Shown: positions 46,430-58,200, counted from the stretch's first letter. The stretch: DNA of 64,000 bases from Thamnaconus septentrionalis (GCA_009823395.1 CM020507.1:10716001-10780000), one strand, 5' to 3'. The notes: generated from the sequence alone by a model not told the origin. Numbers and translations: made by a program.

Positions 46430-47690
46430 GAGGGAGCTTTTTATCTTGCCAGCGGGGTCTGGATGCGCTTTGAATCTGATGATCTCATGCTTTTAAACCA
46501 AGAAGGCTAATTACTGATATTTATGGTCCTCAACTTACTGGGCTTATAAGATTCACTAATGAAGATAAGAGCTGTGGCAGAGGCACTGTGCTCCCTGCTG
46601 GGCCTGTATAATTCATGTTGCACACTCATTATCCGCTGTTGGACTCATCTTGTGTTTTTCTTTGGAGCTTACTGGAAAATGCTGTTTACTGAGAAAAGAA
46701 TAAAAAAAAAAAAAGACAACACACAAACACAACATTACTGAAATTGGCGATTTGATCCTCAGCACATATTGTATTTACACAGAAATGGAATGTGCCAGTA
46801 AATTTCTGATGGAATGAATTTCAGTTTGAGACAATATGAACTTCTACGTGGATTACATGGAGCGGGTCCACACGATGGCTGCGCGGCTGAAAAGTGCATC
46901 GATTGCTGTTATCTCACCCGGGGGACCATTTCAGAGAAGGACTGAAGGGACCTAGGAGAAAACTCTACAGCTAACGTCCTGTTAATCGCCCTTTTTTCCC
47001 CACTGAAGCCGTCGCTCTAAAATACCTACATTTCTGATGAAGAGCAGCTGTAAATCATTGGGAGATCACCTAAGGAATGTTGGGAGGGCCTCTAAAGACA
47101 TTGGATGGAATTTATGTCCAACTTCCACAAAAGAATAACAAAAAGAAAACACGTGGGCTTTGATACCTCCTCCAGATTGAAGGCCGTAATAAAGAGAGGC
47201 ATTTGTTTAATGTTCAGGGATGCGTGCGGCATGGAACGAAAAGTACAGATAGCGAGTTCTTCTCTTCAGAGTGCAACTCACGTACGACCTCACGGAAGAC
47301 ACCAAGTTCGTCTCGGTCCTGGTGGAGACTTGCGGAGGAGGTTGGCCACACTGGTGGCTTGGCAGTGTCTCACAAGGCGCTAAAGTGTTTGGCCACGTCC
47401 TCGTCCCAAAGCTGTGATCTCTGTTCCAGATGCAGAGCCACTTAACATTGAGCCCGGAACCAGAAAAAGGTTCAGAGGTGGGACTCTCATCGATCTGCTT
47501 CAGGTTGGAAGCAACTGCCGGGGTCAAGGGAAGCATCTCATTATCCGTGATGCAAAACAGCTGGAGAAACACTCCGTCCCCACCCACAGGGACGACGCGG
47601 CAGAAAACTCGAGGCTTCATTTATTGTCCTTTAACTCGACGTCAGCGATCTTTCACAAGTTAAGCTGCTTTAAAGCCAACCTGAGTGCAA
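46430..47690. promoter_or_regulatory. Candidate conserved non-coding region
   Basis: Mostly repeat-free. 46480-46660 contains GGCTAATTACTGATATTTATG and GATTCACTAATGAAG. 47.1-47.6 kb has overlapping frames on both strands with mixed residues but no known domain. Regulatory inference only. Confidence 0.28.
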
Positions 47691-47693
47691 GTG

Positions 47694-47769
<76 letters not shown>

Positions 47770-47799
47770 ATTTCTGTCTATCTATCTATCTATGTATCT
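47694..47799. repeat. (TATC)n microsatellite, about 106 bp
   Basis: Pure CTAT units to 47769, then interrupted units to 47799. The isoleucine/tyrosine/leucine/serine frame across it is an artefact. Confidence 0.97.
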
Positions 47800-47881
47800 C
47801 ACAAGTTCCACTGGGCGTTGTACTGAAAGTTGACAATTTTGATCATTGATGTACTAGTACTAGTAATTTATCTAATACTAG

Positions 47882-47916
<35 letters not shown>

Positions 47917-47918
47917 TT
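47882..47918. repeat. (TTTA)n microsatellite
   Basis: About nine TTTA units, preceded by a CTAGTACTAGTAA segment. Confidence 0.95.
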
Positions 47919-48339
47919 GCTAAAAATGCCATCAATTTTTCTATTTTTTTCATGACAAAATATAAAAACATCTTTTAGCAGGATCGTCACTCAGTCCAAA
48001 CTCTTGTACAACTTTTTTGGCCGTTTTAAATTTTTGTTTTACTTTTTGAGACTTTTTAACATTCTGGGCACTTTTTTAGAGTTGTTGTCTCAATGTACTT
48101 GTGAGTGCTGATGTCTGGAGTTATGTGCCACAGGCGAATTGGAAAGGGAAGAAAATACTTTATGGGCAAGATGATGGAATGTGACATTATTCCCTATGAG
48201 CCTTTGTGTTCTGCAGGTGCCGTGTGCTGCCAGGGAACCAGACCCAGAATATCATTAGTGCCTTTTGACTGGAAAATTCATCTTATCAGGCTGATCAGAA
48301 CAAAAACTTGCGTTGCACCATATAGAATCCACGATTCTA
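47919..48339. other. AT-rich DNA, no gene seen
   Basis: T-rich to 48070, then ordinary; nothing recognised. Confidence 0.3.
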
Positions 48340-48715
48340 TGACACGTGGAGTAGAAAGTGGCGTCACACATCGTCTGTGTGTTTTTTTTTCACCTCTGTC
48401 TTTGTGCTGTCTACTCTCAGGGCTGAATGTGTGAGTTTGTTAATGCTACGACCCTCCTCTGCCTCCCTGCTTTAGAGCTGCTCTCGCTACCAGCACTGTA
48501 TCGGTTAAGAACACATAGCAGCGAGTGAGTACAATGTTTGTCATGATGTCGCCTTTTAAAATTGTTGCCTAAGTCACAATTTCCAACGGAGAAGTAATAC
48601 CAAGTCACCTACTGAGGAACTGCAGGGAGTCGGCTTGTTTTGGTCTTTACTCGCAGGGCAGAACAGTGACACCTAGTGGTCAAAAAGAGATTGCACATTG
48701 CCCTTTTAACCTGTG
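48340..48715 (+). mobile_element. Dispersed repeat related to 37 and 45.5 kb, copy 3
   Basis: Landmarks GGCGTCACACATCGTCTGTG, CTCCTCTGCCTCCCTGCTTT, GGCTTGTTTTGGTCTTTAC and AGTGACACCTAGTGGTC match the other two copies in order. The last phrase is a common feature of short teleost inverted-repeat elements. Confidence 0.52.
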
Positions 48716-49199
48716 ATACATGTTTCTGATGACATGCGGAGAAATGGGAACATGTGTTGGAAACACGACAGACCTCCCACAGAAAAGGCTCCCTGGACCC
48801 CCGGGGGGGTCGGACCGGGGACATTCTTCTTCTGAGGTGACGGTGCGAAACACAGCACCACCGCGGTGCCTGCAGGGTGTTCACCTTAAGACCTCTACAG
48901 CAAGTTGACTTATGGGTTCATATGTAAAGTGATCGAGTTTAACGCGATACATTTTAACCGTGTTAAAAAAAAATAGACCAAACAGGATGTTTTCCCCCGT
49001 TTAGTTTATAGACTGGAGGAAAAGATAAAGAAATGACTATGTGCCATATTAAGAACAGTAATAGTAGTAACAGTGGTGCTGGCTGCTGGCCCACTCATAG
49101 GAAACTAATGGGAGAATAAAGGAGGAACCTCTTGCATCTCCGTCTTTTCAGCTTTGCTTCCTGTTTTCCACTATTAATCGCTGTGAAACAAATCATTTC
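48716..49199. other. Intergenic DNA, no gene seen
   Basis: Contains a GC-rich patch, CCCCCGGGGGGGTCGGACCG near 48800; otherwise nothing recognised. Confidence 0.3.
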
Positions 49200-50440
49200 A
49201 CCGACTTTTCATTTCATCAGGCATCAGTAACTACTAATGGAGAGAATGGTTTAGAGCTCTAGCATGTCCACTGGCCAATTCACCAGCCAGCATTATAACG
49301 TATCCCCCATAACCATCAGCAGGATGCGGAATTACATCACTTCAGACATGGCTGGCATCAATTTTGTTGCGTTTTCCTTTTTCATCCGCATCCAACAGTG
49401 ACGTTCCGAGTCCGTAACCACAAATTTGAATTCCAAGGTGATCGAGTTAACCTGGATAAATGCGGTGTAAAGAGTTTTTCTTTCTGCGGGACTCCCCTTT
49501 GTAGAGCGGCAGAAGTATGTTGACCCTCCATCGGCGGCGGGGCGGCAGCGGCTTGGCCGTGTTTGTTCAACCCTCGCTTATCTTCCATCCAAAATGAAAA
49601 ATAAAAAAGAAGCAGCTTTAAGATCCAAAGTAATCTTGTGGCCTGTCCTCTCTGATACTTATCAGCGGTGGAAACATGTTTCCAGTTAATTCAGCCCCCA
49701 CGAGAAAGGTGGGCAGAAGGAGAGCGATGAGGCCCCGTTCCAGCCCTCTAATGCAGAGGAGGAGAAAAATGATTTAAATCCTTAATAATTTCTGCCAGGG
49801 AATCATTTCCTAGAGAGAGGGAAAAAAAGAGAGAATAAATACTTCAGTGTTCCTCCAGCCACACCAGTATGGGAAGATGATACTTATCTCATCCTAGCTT
49901 AATTAAACCCATCTCACTGCCGCGTGGGTTCACGTCGTAGGCCCGTTGTCTTCCACTCTGAGGTGCTTTTGACGAAAAAGGCTTAAGTGGCGGCGATCCG
50001 CTGGCCGCGCCGACACGTCAAATGGAGGATTTCATGGCATTTCTGGAGCGTGTCAAGGCAGACAAGGTACAAATCCAAACCACATGGGTCGAATTTAAGA
50101 CAAAGTACGACTGAAGCCTCGTCGTGTTTGGAATTCATCTTGCGGGGATGTGCGGCGATATAAACATATTTTCAAAATTAAATTAACCTCACATCGCTGG
50201 CCGCAAAGGCAAACAGTCGGTGTTTTGAAAAGCCGAGCCGCGCTCGAGATATGAATTTCAAACGCAGTCGACGCTCCCCTCCGTCCCCCCTCCCTCGGCC
50301 GCGTAGCGTAGCAGTGTCTGTTTTGGTTTGGAGCGACGTGAAATGAAAGGCAGGAGGAAGAAAGAGAAGAGGAGGGAGACTCACAGAGGGAGGTCCGGCG
50401 AGTGCACAGAAACCCGGGCAGGTCGGTCTGCCGCCTCATG
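49200..50440. promoter_or_regulatory. Candidate conserved non-coding region
   Basis: Repeat-free, ordinary GC, with CAGCATTATAACGTATC and GCGGAATTACATCACTTC at 49290-49345 and CTTAATTAAACCC near 49900. Overlapping frames at 50095-50499 have no domain. Regulatory inference only. Confidence 0.25.
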
Positions 50441-50880
50441 GGGGAGACAAAACATGCTGGCGTCCGTCCCTCTTTGCAGGAGCAGAACTCGGCCCCCACC
50501 TCCCTCTTCTCCTCCTTCTCCTTCTCCTCCTCCTCCTCCTCCTCCTCCAGGAAGCCGTCAGAAGGGGGCGGGACTCTGGAGTCGATCCATCAGCGGCCGA
50601 GGAGCGTGGGATCCGTGCGAGGTCAGCGCCACGGGCTGCCGCCGTCACCGCCGCCGCCACCTCGGCCCGCGATGGATGATGCTAATAGCTGCAGGAACCA
50701 TAAAACCTTATCAGATTACAAACACAATGAAACCGTGACATATTACCAGCGGCTGAACAGCGGCGCAGGGGCCAGTCGGGTGACTTTGGCTGCTGTTTTT
50801 GTTCCGCTCAGAATTCCCTACCTCAGAATTTACCAGCGCTGCTGCTGCCTGGGTTTTCTTTAGTTTAGTATTTTTTTTTC
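50441..50880. other. GC-rich DNA with (TCC)n; possible conserved element at right
   Basis: Interrupted TCC/TTC tract at 50501-50548, a CpG-rich part to 50680, then GATGCTAATAGCTGC and AAAACCTTATCAGATTAC (GATA-type core) at 50674-50722. The 153-codon + frame (50402-50863) runs straight through the TCC tract as a serine run. It has mixed residues around it but no domain I know, so it is not called as a gene. Confidence 0.3.
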
Positions 50881-51208
50881 CCCTTCTCGGGTCTTGGGGC
50901 TCCGACTCGCTCTTACGTGTTCCTCCTTGTTTTTTTATTTTTTCCTTCCACGAGCGCAAGCCACTCGCCATTCTGGGAAATCTAAACGGCGTCCTCCCGA
51001 CGCGCATGTGCGTCTGATAAAAACCTTGCAGGCCTCTCCCTGCGTTTTTGTCGGCAGCCGCTAACCAGCTCCAGGCTTCCCTTCGGCTGACCCCCCCGAC
51101 CCCTCCCCCTTTTATCGTGCCATCTTTAAGCAAAAGCAGGTCTGCCGGGACTCGCACTCTCAACCCGCACATTAGCATGTGTGGCCGCACATGCAGACGT
51201 ACAAATGG

Positions 51209-51210
<2 letters not shown>
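50881..51210. other. Spacer, no gene seen
   Basis: T-rich then C-rich; nothing recognised. Confidence 0.3.

Positions 51211-51247
<37 letters not shown>
51211..51247. repeat. (GT)n microsatellite, 37 bp
   Basis: Pure GT followed by a GCGC and a C-rich tract. Confidence 0.96.
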
Positions 51248-51250
<3 letters not shown>

Positions 51251-52099
51251 ACCCCCACCCCCCCCCGCGCCCGCTAATGTGGTTTCAATTGTGTGTGTTT
51301 CAGTTAAATATCTGGTAAAAGCATTTGACCGTGACCAATAATGTTTTCCCCACAGGGCCACTTCATATATTTATTAATTCATTTACGTGCGAGTGGATCA
51401 GCAGCTTGATCCTGGCCCCTGCCACCCCTGCCAAATACTGTAGGTGACTGCCGCGTTCTCTTACATTTGCGTGAACGCCGCCCACAGCAGAGTGACTCAG
51501 CCCGAGCAGCTCCTACACCGTCTGGCATTTTTTGCAAAATTATTTAGGCAAAATCCACCCGGGTGGTGGGGGGGGTGGGTGGGTGCAATTTTCAGGCCTC
51601 ATGGTTCGGCCGAATATTACAATGCGAATTGGAAATTACTGCAGCGTGTAGAGCGGGAAGCGGAGGGAGGGGGGTCGGGGTGGGGGGAGGGGCAGATTCC
51701 AAGGGAAACATGTGTTTTCTGTTTGGGCGTAATTGACGGGAGGCATTTTAGTCCATTTCCATGTAGCCGCCCTGCGATGAGACGCGCAGCCAAATGAGCG
51801 CGCCGCGATTCCGCCACGCTAACGCTAACAAAAAGGCGACGTGTAAATTTTAAATGAGACGGATTCCAGCGCCTCTCCCCCGGCCACATGTGGTGGTGGT
51901 GGTGGTGGTGGGAGGGGGATTCCTGCCTCGGAAGTCTGAGCCATTAAACGCAACCCGGCAACCCGGGGAACCTGGGCGCGGGTCGCCGGGGTCAAACTCT
52001 CTCCTGTTGGCAGATCCAGAGGCCCAACAGGCGGGCGGCAGATTTTTATCTTTCCTTCTGGGGAGCACCTGGATTAGTCGTCCATTGGCACGCTGCACG

Positions 52100-52103
<4 letters not shown>
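51248..52103. other. GC-rich DNA with G-runs and (GGT)7
   Basis: G-rich runs at 51563-51580 and 51666-51690 and (GGT)7 at 51890-51910 make G-quadruplex folding possible. CpG-rich at 51955-51990. No exon recognised. Confidence 0.3.

Positions 52104-52175
<72 letters not shown>
52104..52175. repeat. (CA)36 microsatellite
   Basis: 72 bp of uninterrupted CA. Frames on both strands across it are artefacts. Confidence 0.98.
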
Positions 52176-52177
<2 letters not shown>

Positions 52178-52830
52178 CAGGGCAGGCGGGCGCAAACAAA
52201 CATGCCGCTCTTAAGAATGGAGACTTCTGACCCTCGGTGATGAAGACGGAGCGGCGGGCTGCACCGTGTGTACACAAGAGCCCGTGGGAGCGCACGCTGA
52301 CACACGTAGGCGCACGTGTGCCTGCGACGCATGAACTACAAGTCATCGCATGCAAGGGCCGCATTCCTCCTCCTCCTCCTCCTCCTCCTCCTGGATCTCT
52401 GCTGTACGTTTCTCCTAAACTGGTGCGAGTTCAATTTGGAGGCTCCGGGTTTTTTCTTTTTTCTGCTTCTTCCTCTTTTTTCCCCTCCGCTTTGCGACTC
52501 TGCCACCGAGGCGAGACTAAATGAAACGGTATAGTTCAAGTGATTACAAACAGAGCTGTAAAAAAGAAGTTTGAGCGTTCGCCCACAGACGTCGTTTCCA
52601 CCAGCAAGGTCGTTTACAGCTCGCTCTCTCTATCTTCTGCCGAGGCCCCTCAGACGCTCCGCCAGCTCATTTGGATGCTGTTTTACATTCTAGTCCATTT
52701 GATTCAAATTAAAGGATGGGGTGGGGGGGAAGGTGGGGGGGGGTACCATTAAATCGAAGAATGATGATACGGGTTTAAGGCGGCGCGCACTCCTCTCTGT
52801 CTCGCTCCACTGCTGGCTGCGGTTATTTCT
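52176..52830. other. Mixed DNA with (TCC)9
   Basis: (TCC)9 at 52366-52392 and a G-rich run near 52716-52743. Nothing recognised as a gene. Confidence 0.3.
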
Positions 52831-53317
52831 CATGTAGCCGCTAATAGAAAATCTCTCCCGGCAGAGGAACACAAGATATTTGGGCAGTGAAACTCGCAGC
52901 CATGCCGCCCTTAAATATTTATGACATTTTCTCCATCAAATGAGTTGCATTCTGACCATAATGTGAAGCAAAGAATCCAGCCGTATTGCATTATCGTCAT
53001 GGTAAATTTGGATATAAAATTGGTCATTCAAACACAGATAAACACGTGCATACTCTTACATATACTTGACGTAAAAATTTATATTTAACACTAACTGTGA
53101 GGGTTGTTTGCTCCATATGATCTCTGCATCACTTTCTGAGGAGCTTTTTACGACGGTGATATAAAGAGTGAGCCCGTACAAGAAATTCTTATTAAAACCA
53201 GCTCAGTGAGCCATTAGGTTTTATGGTGTCCTTAATTTCCCCGCCCTAATTTACTGTCAATCACTGATTGATTTACTTGCTGCTGCTGTAAGTAATTCTG
53301 AGATGGAGAGCTGAAAA
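52831..53317. promoter_or_regulatory. Candidate conserved non-coding block
   Basis: Repeat-free. It carries GCCCTTAAATATTTATGAC, GACCATAATGTGAAGC and TTGCATTATCGTCATGG, then CCGCCCTAATTTACTGTCAA. Even composition and clustered AT-rich cores suggest an enhancer; unproven. Confidence 0.35.
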
Positions 53318-53351
53318 GAGGAGGAGGAAGAGGAGGAGGAGGAGGAGGAGT
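53318..53351. repeat. (GAG)n purine tract
   Basis: Imperfect GAG/GAA units, homopurine over about 34 bp. Confidence 0.9.
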
Positions 53352-53468
53352 TCCGCCTCAGTGTGAACGCCTCACACTGACGGCTGTTAACGTGAATGTT
53401 GACTCGTGAGGCAAAGTATTGCATTATTCAGCAACACTATGCATGTGTTTAGAGGGTGAATCTGCAAG

Positions 53469-53472
<4 letters not shown>

Positions 53473-53557
<85 letters not shown>
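53473..53557. repeat. (TG)25-(CA)17 inverted microsatellite pair
   Basis: 51 bases of TG (53473-53523) are joined directly to 34 bases of CA (53524-53557). The two halves are complementary, so each strand can fold into a hairpin of up to 17 dinucleotides per arm. This is an unusual organisation for a microsatellite. Confidence 0.96.
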
Positions 53558-53561
<4 letters not shown>

Positions 53562-54190
53562 GTCAGGCTGTAGATCTGGGTCAGGGGTGACCAAGCATGT
53601 TTGTTGAAACCTTCTCTGTACCAGGGGGCAGAAGTTAGTCGGCTACCCACTTTTTTTTTTTTTCACACCGTTAATCTTTTGGAAGTCGTCTCCCCTCCAC
53701 GATTTGTGTTCTCACAATTCCAAACTAAATTTATTCTGAGGAACAATTTTTGTGGCTGTGATTTGGCAAACGGCAGGGTGCACTTGGGGGCTCTTTCTGA
53801 GAAGGCTCTTACCACTTTCTAAAACTAAGTCAACACGACAGCGCACTGTTATAGCCATAACGACTCATATCATACGCTCGAATAGTTTCCACTGGACCAG
53901 GGCCTCTAACATGCGCGGGGGTTTAAGTAATAATTATTTTAGAAAATGTCTCTTTTAGTGCTGAGAAATCCTACCAAGCATGTATTATACATTACTGGCA
54001 GAGGAAACAGAGGTCTGGATGGATAAACAAGAGAAGAAATGTGTACTTTACATTCAGCCATAGAGCAGGATTGAGCATCAGGGAACAGATGAATTAAACA
54101 CATATTATATGCATATAAACATCTTACACGCTTCATATTTCACACATAGTTTCCGCTGTGGACTTGCACTGGTGAAGAGTCGTGAGATGT
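53558..54190. other. Intergenic DNA, no gene seen
   Basis: T run at 53651-53663; otherwise nothing recognised. Confidence 0.3.
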
Positions 54191-54645
54191 GAGACTTTTA
54201 TAGTTTAAAGTGCGTTCTAACAAAGTTTAAAATGCACGTTTGACGCAGCACGTGCACCATCGCCCGGGACGTATCAAATGTCTCGATGCAGCTTCTTTCT
54301 CCTCGCGGCGAGCCGAGTGTGCGAGCCAGATTTTGACCGCCATTCATCAAGTTGCTTTTCTGAGACACATTGAAAGGAAACACAAATGTCAACCTGAGGG
54401 TGCTGATCGGGGTAAATTCAGACGGAAAACCGCCCGCCATCCTGGGGATTTATCGCCTGGCAGCGGTGATTGTGCAAAAAGTTTGCGATGGGATAAATCA
54501 CAGGATAAGTGAAAACCATTATCTGCTGTTGGCAAAAAAAGGGGAAGGATCAGCGGAGCTGGCAGCATTCATCATGAGGAAGACCATCCATCTCGTGGAG
54601 GCTGAGAGAGGCTTTGTCCAGGAGTGAAAAAAAAAAAAAAAGGGC
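54191..54645. promoter_or_regulatory. Strong candidate conserved non-coding block
   Basis: About 450 repeat-free bases. Open frames exist in two + phases at once (54240-54512 and 54370-54627), with mixed residues but no domain; double openness argues for non-coding constraint or chance rather than an exon. Landmarks: GTGATTGTGCAAAAAG, GGGATAAATCACAGG. A poly(A) run lies just right (54627-54641). Confidence 0.33.
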
Positions 54646-54786
54646 CAGCAAACTGCAGAGAGTAGTAGTCCTCTGAAAAAAAACTCTGGACACACTGCAA
54701 ACTAGGGTTAGAGTATTTTTAGCACCCATAATCCATCCATCCATTCACGACTGTATAACCAAATATGACGAAAAACACTTGCTGTG

Positions 54787-54788
<2 letters not shown>

Positions 54789-54841
<53 letters not shown>
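54789..54841. repeat. (TG)26 microsatellite
   Basis: Pure TG over 53 bp, followed 14 bp later by (CAG)5 at 54856-54870. Confidence 0.97.
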
Positions 54842-54843
<2 letters not shown>

Positions 54844-54871
54844 CCGGTTCATCTCAGCAGCAGCAGCAGCG

Positions 54872-55235
54872 GTGACTCCACTGTTTACCTTGTCCACCAC
54901 TCCAGGGAGGTCCTCCCACTAGACTCCTGTAGCTTTCAGGAGTATTTACATCCGACTGAAGTGCGGTGGACTTGCGGTCATGCAAATGCTGCTTCCTCCT
55001 GCCTGCCGCTCTGTTTGGAGTGGAGTCGGTCAGCGTGCAGAATCACGCCAGGACCTTTCCGACACCGTCGATGAGGTCCGTTCTAAATCATTTTATTATT
55101 CCTGGCGCACAGTCGCCGATGGAAACTTTCATAACACCAAATAAAAGTTTAATCGCTGAATATATATTTTGTTGAGTAGCATCAGTCCTTACGAGGAATA
55201 CAGACGAGTGCCTCCCCCCATTTAAGTCTTAGAGC
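54872..55235. other. Intergenic DNA, no gene seen
   Basis: Ordinary composition; frames have no recognised domain. Confidence 0.3.
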
Positions 55236-55870
55236 TCTCCCTCTTCCTCTCCCGTGTGTGTGCGTGAGTGCTAAGAGAGGATATTAACAGTCTGGCACTC
55301 TGAGCTGTGAATTCGATAACAGATCATATCGGTCCCTGAAAAATAGAGTCTGAAAAAGCTGGAGCCACAGAGTGCGAGGAAACACGTGTAGGGACGACGG
55401 AGCGAGAAAAGAAAAGAAAAGGAAAAAAAAAAAGCGGCAGCAAATCAGATGAGCCCGTTTCCTTTAATGAAAGTGTTTACTATAATTTGAAGCTCGTTTC
55501 AAGGGTTATTTAAAAGGGGCCCTCGGATGGCGGCGGCCATCTGTTGATTGTTCTCCTCTTATAGAAGGCTGCGCACTCGTAATCTCTGAATCTGCGGCGT
55601 CTCTGCTCTCAATCTGTTTTGCTGATACGCGATATTGCGCTCACTCCACTTCAGCGCAATTAAACGGGACATAAACACATTGGCCTCATGTTTTTAGGTT
55701 TTTGCTGGAGCGTGAGGCGCGCTGGTTCTGGGTGTTCAGCCTGGACGGTGCTGCTGAGGGATGGTGACAATGAGATCGTGCATTTCAGTCATTGGCAGCC
55801 TCATTCTGAGTAATATGAAAGCAGAATGAGTACAGTGACCCGTGATGCGACCAGCGAGATTAGCACCTTT
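55236..55870. promoter_or_regulatory. Candidate conserved non-coding block
   Basis: Apart from an A-rich stretch near 55410-55432 it is repeat-free. It contains CAGCGCAATTAAACGGG, GAATTCGATAAC and GATACGCGATATTGCGC. Regulatory inference only. Confidence 0.3.
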
Positions 55871-56318
55871 TCAGCAGTTCCTTGACTTGATGTTTCTCGT
55901 ATTGCTTCTCATGGTCTTGACAATTTCTGTCATGGAATGTTTTTCCCACGATGGCCATTGTTGTTGGACAAAGGAGTGCTGAGAGTGTTTTTCAGGCTGT
56001 ATTGTTGTGTCGAGCGTATATGGATATTGGAAACTGTATTTCAGGCATCTGTTAGTGCACACTTTGAATGAAGAACTTGCCCATGGCTGCGGCAAAACAT
56101 TTGAATGCAGATGAAGATGTGTGGGATTTCTTTTTTTTGGCTGTTTTCTCTGTGCGGTTTGGACTTTTGTTCCCTCGCACAGAGATCATTTGGAATAACA
56201 GAAGGAGTATGGAAACATTGAATCCAGGGTTAAGATTTATAAATCCCCACTTAACTGTTGTACCAATGCAGGAAGCCAGCTTTTATTGGCTTGTCGCTTT
56301 TGTTTGACACCATAATTA
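55871..56318. other. Intergenic DNA, no gene seen
   Basis: Ordinary composition with no recognised feature. Confidence 0.3.
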
Positions 56319-56540
56319 GGGACTGAGCCTGGGGCAAGGCTGGCTCGAATGAGCCAGTCTCTCTACTGACTACTACTACTACTACTACTACTACTGCTGC
56401 TGCTGAATACTACTGAATACTATTGAATATTACAGACCAAATTCTTTCTATTTCATGGTACCTATGTGGCTTTGAACCCTTGACGTTGCATGAATCGGAA
56501 TTGCACATTTGGATAATAAGCTCTGACAAAAAAACGTCAG
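56319..56540 (+). mobile_element. Head of 'GGGACTGAGC' element (copy gamma), truncated
   Basis: Begins GGGACTGAGCC (56319-56329) like the two copies at 21.6 kb. A 7-bp hairpin, CTGGCTC / GAGCCAG, follows (56340-56346, 56351-56357), then a (CTA)n-(CTG)n array in the place where copy beta has (ATT)n. After that comes a weakly similar ACCAAATTC segment. No GGCTCAGTCCC terminus is seen in the next several kb, so the copy is truncated. The right boundary is approximate. Confidence 0.62.
56370..56405. repeat. (CTA)n-(CTG)n microsatellite
   Basis: About eight CTA units then four CTG units, within element gamma. Confidence 0.93.
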
Positions 56541-57553
56541 TCACACAATTCATTGTTTGCCATGCAATACGTTTGAGTGGCTAAAGTATTGAGCTGCTGT
56601 GTGGATCCTCAGGGATGCAGTGTTACCATATTTCAAACAGGCCACAGCCACATCCATAGTTTGCCTTAAGCCTTTGCACATTTCTGATAAAGACAGACGA
56701 TCAATTTTCAACAGTCTTTTTTTTCCTCAAAGAAATCTTTGGTATAAAAATAAGTTTCTTAGAGAGCTTGATCTTGTTTCTCAAGGTCAATTAGAGGGCC
56801 TCCGGTTAAACCTGGTCTTAAACATTACCATGGTTGTGAATTGACGCTATAGAGAGCCTTTCTGATTGCTTCCATTGTATTTACCGTCCTCACTGTTTGA
56901 TTAGACGTAGGCTAGTTTTGTCATTCACTCAGCAGAGGGCTGTTTTTGCTGGAAAAAAAGGCTTAAACTTGCAGATGTTAAAAGAAAAAAAAAGAGAATC
57001 TGACACTCTTCGTTCCATATTGCACTTAATCATTCCTTTGACTCAGGCTGCAGTCTTAAGTTTCTTGGGTGACACTATTTTGGCAGCACTTAGTCCAGTT
57101 AAAATACAAAAACTCCTGAGTCTTTCATTATGAGGGCCAAGTGGCTGCGTGTTGGCCTTATGAGAGGAGCCCGAGGTGGAAAAATCACTTTAGATCAATT
57201 TAAATCAAGCCTCTTGCCAGTGGACTGACTGCCGAGTGGAGATTTGTTTGAACCCTTTGGTGCCACATACAAATGTTTGTGTAGAATATTTGTTTCACGC
57301 TGCTGCCAGCGACTGTGCGCACACACAAAAGTTGCTTCAAAGTAACATCCATTAACATGTTTGATTTACAAGGGAATTACACGTTATTCCATAACTGTTT
57401 GATGCCATCACCTGATGCCATTAAAATAAGTAATAAAAGTAGAAATATACATGTTTCCAATTATTACTTCATTCCAATAAATGAATAGATTTTTGCTTTG
57501 TACATCAGTTGATAATTGCAGGCGAAAGATCCTGAGCTGCAAGAACACATCTC
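56541..57553. other. AT-leaning intergenic DNA, no gene seen
   Basis: Several open frames with F, L and K bias from base composition; none has a domain. Confidence 0.3.
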
Positions 57554-57705
57554 TTGTGCAGAGTATTTAAGTGCTGTTGCCTCACAGCAAGAAGGGTCAT
57601 GGGTTCGAGCCCATAGTTTGATTCTGGGGCCTTTCTGTGTTGAGTCTGCCTGTTCACCCTGTTGTTGCGTGGCATCTCTCTGCTGTCCTTCTTTACTGCA
57701 GACTG
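57554..57705 (+). mobile_element. Teleost dispersed repeat, 5' part
   Basis: GTGCTGTTGCCTCACAGCAA followed by GAAGGGTCATGGGTTCGAGC and GGGGCCTTTCTGTGTTGAGT matches the opening part of the same common teleost repeat whose 3' parts are at 11.9 and 21.0 kb. The GGGTTCGAGCCC phrase resembles a tRNA T-arm, but no tRNA fold is present around it. Confidence 0.82.
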
Positions 57706-58200
57706 GTTTTGAAATATCTTAGCACGGCATTCAGTTACGAAGCAGCAGCAGCAATAAATCTGACTGGTCTGTTTGGATGTGGTTGTCCAATCAGCTTCCG
57801 AATGTTGCCTCCCCTTTTAAAGATGTTTCCTGTGGGCTCTTTGCCAGCGTTTGCATTTGGTGTGCTAGCTTAAAACAGCTCACAACACTATAATTCTGTC
57901 TTTGTTTTAATTTCCCTTTTTTTTTTTTCTAACTACATGTTCACGGATATTTATTTTGTTAATTGTGAGACATAGAGTGCAGAACCAGGACAGCGCATGA
58001 GCTGCACCTCAAGGTTGCGCACTTGCAAGCGGCACCGCACCTCCTTTCTATGGATTTCTATTTTTCTTTTGAAGCTTTCCAATCTCTGCTTTTGTCTATT
58101 AGTATTGACCCCGGGACTGAAAAACACAACCCCTCGTACAGAATATTGATGTTGGTAAGGCAGCGCGGAAGATGATTTGTGCAGCACATGCTTCCCCATT
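57706..58200. other. Intergenic DNA, no gene seen
   Basis: T run at 57917-57929; nothing else recognised. Confidence 0.3.

Noticed and set aside
50402..50863. 153-codon + frame with a serine run and a proline run
   Set aside because: The serine run is a TCC tract, overlapping phases are open, and no domain or splice pair is seen. The right part looks more like a conserved non-coding element.
50711..51361. 216-codon minus frame
   Set aside because: It crosses the GT microsatellite at 51211-51247 as a TH repeat and has no recognisable domain; opposite frames are also open.
57590..57625. Possible tRNA because of GGGTTCGAGCCC
   Set aside because: Only a T-arm-like phrase is present; it is a normal part of the teleost dispersed repeat and no acceptor, D or anticodon arms fit around it.
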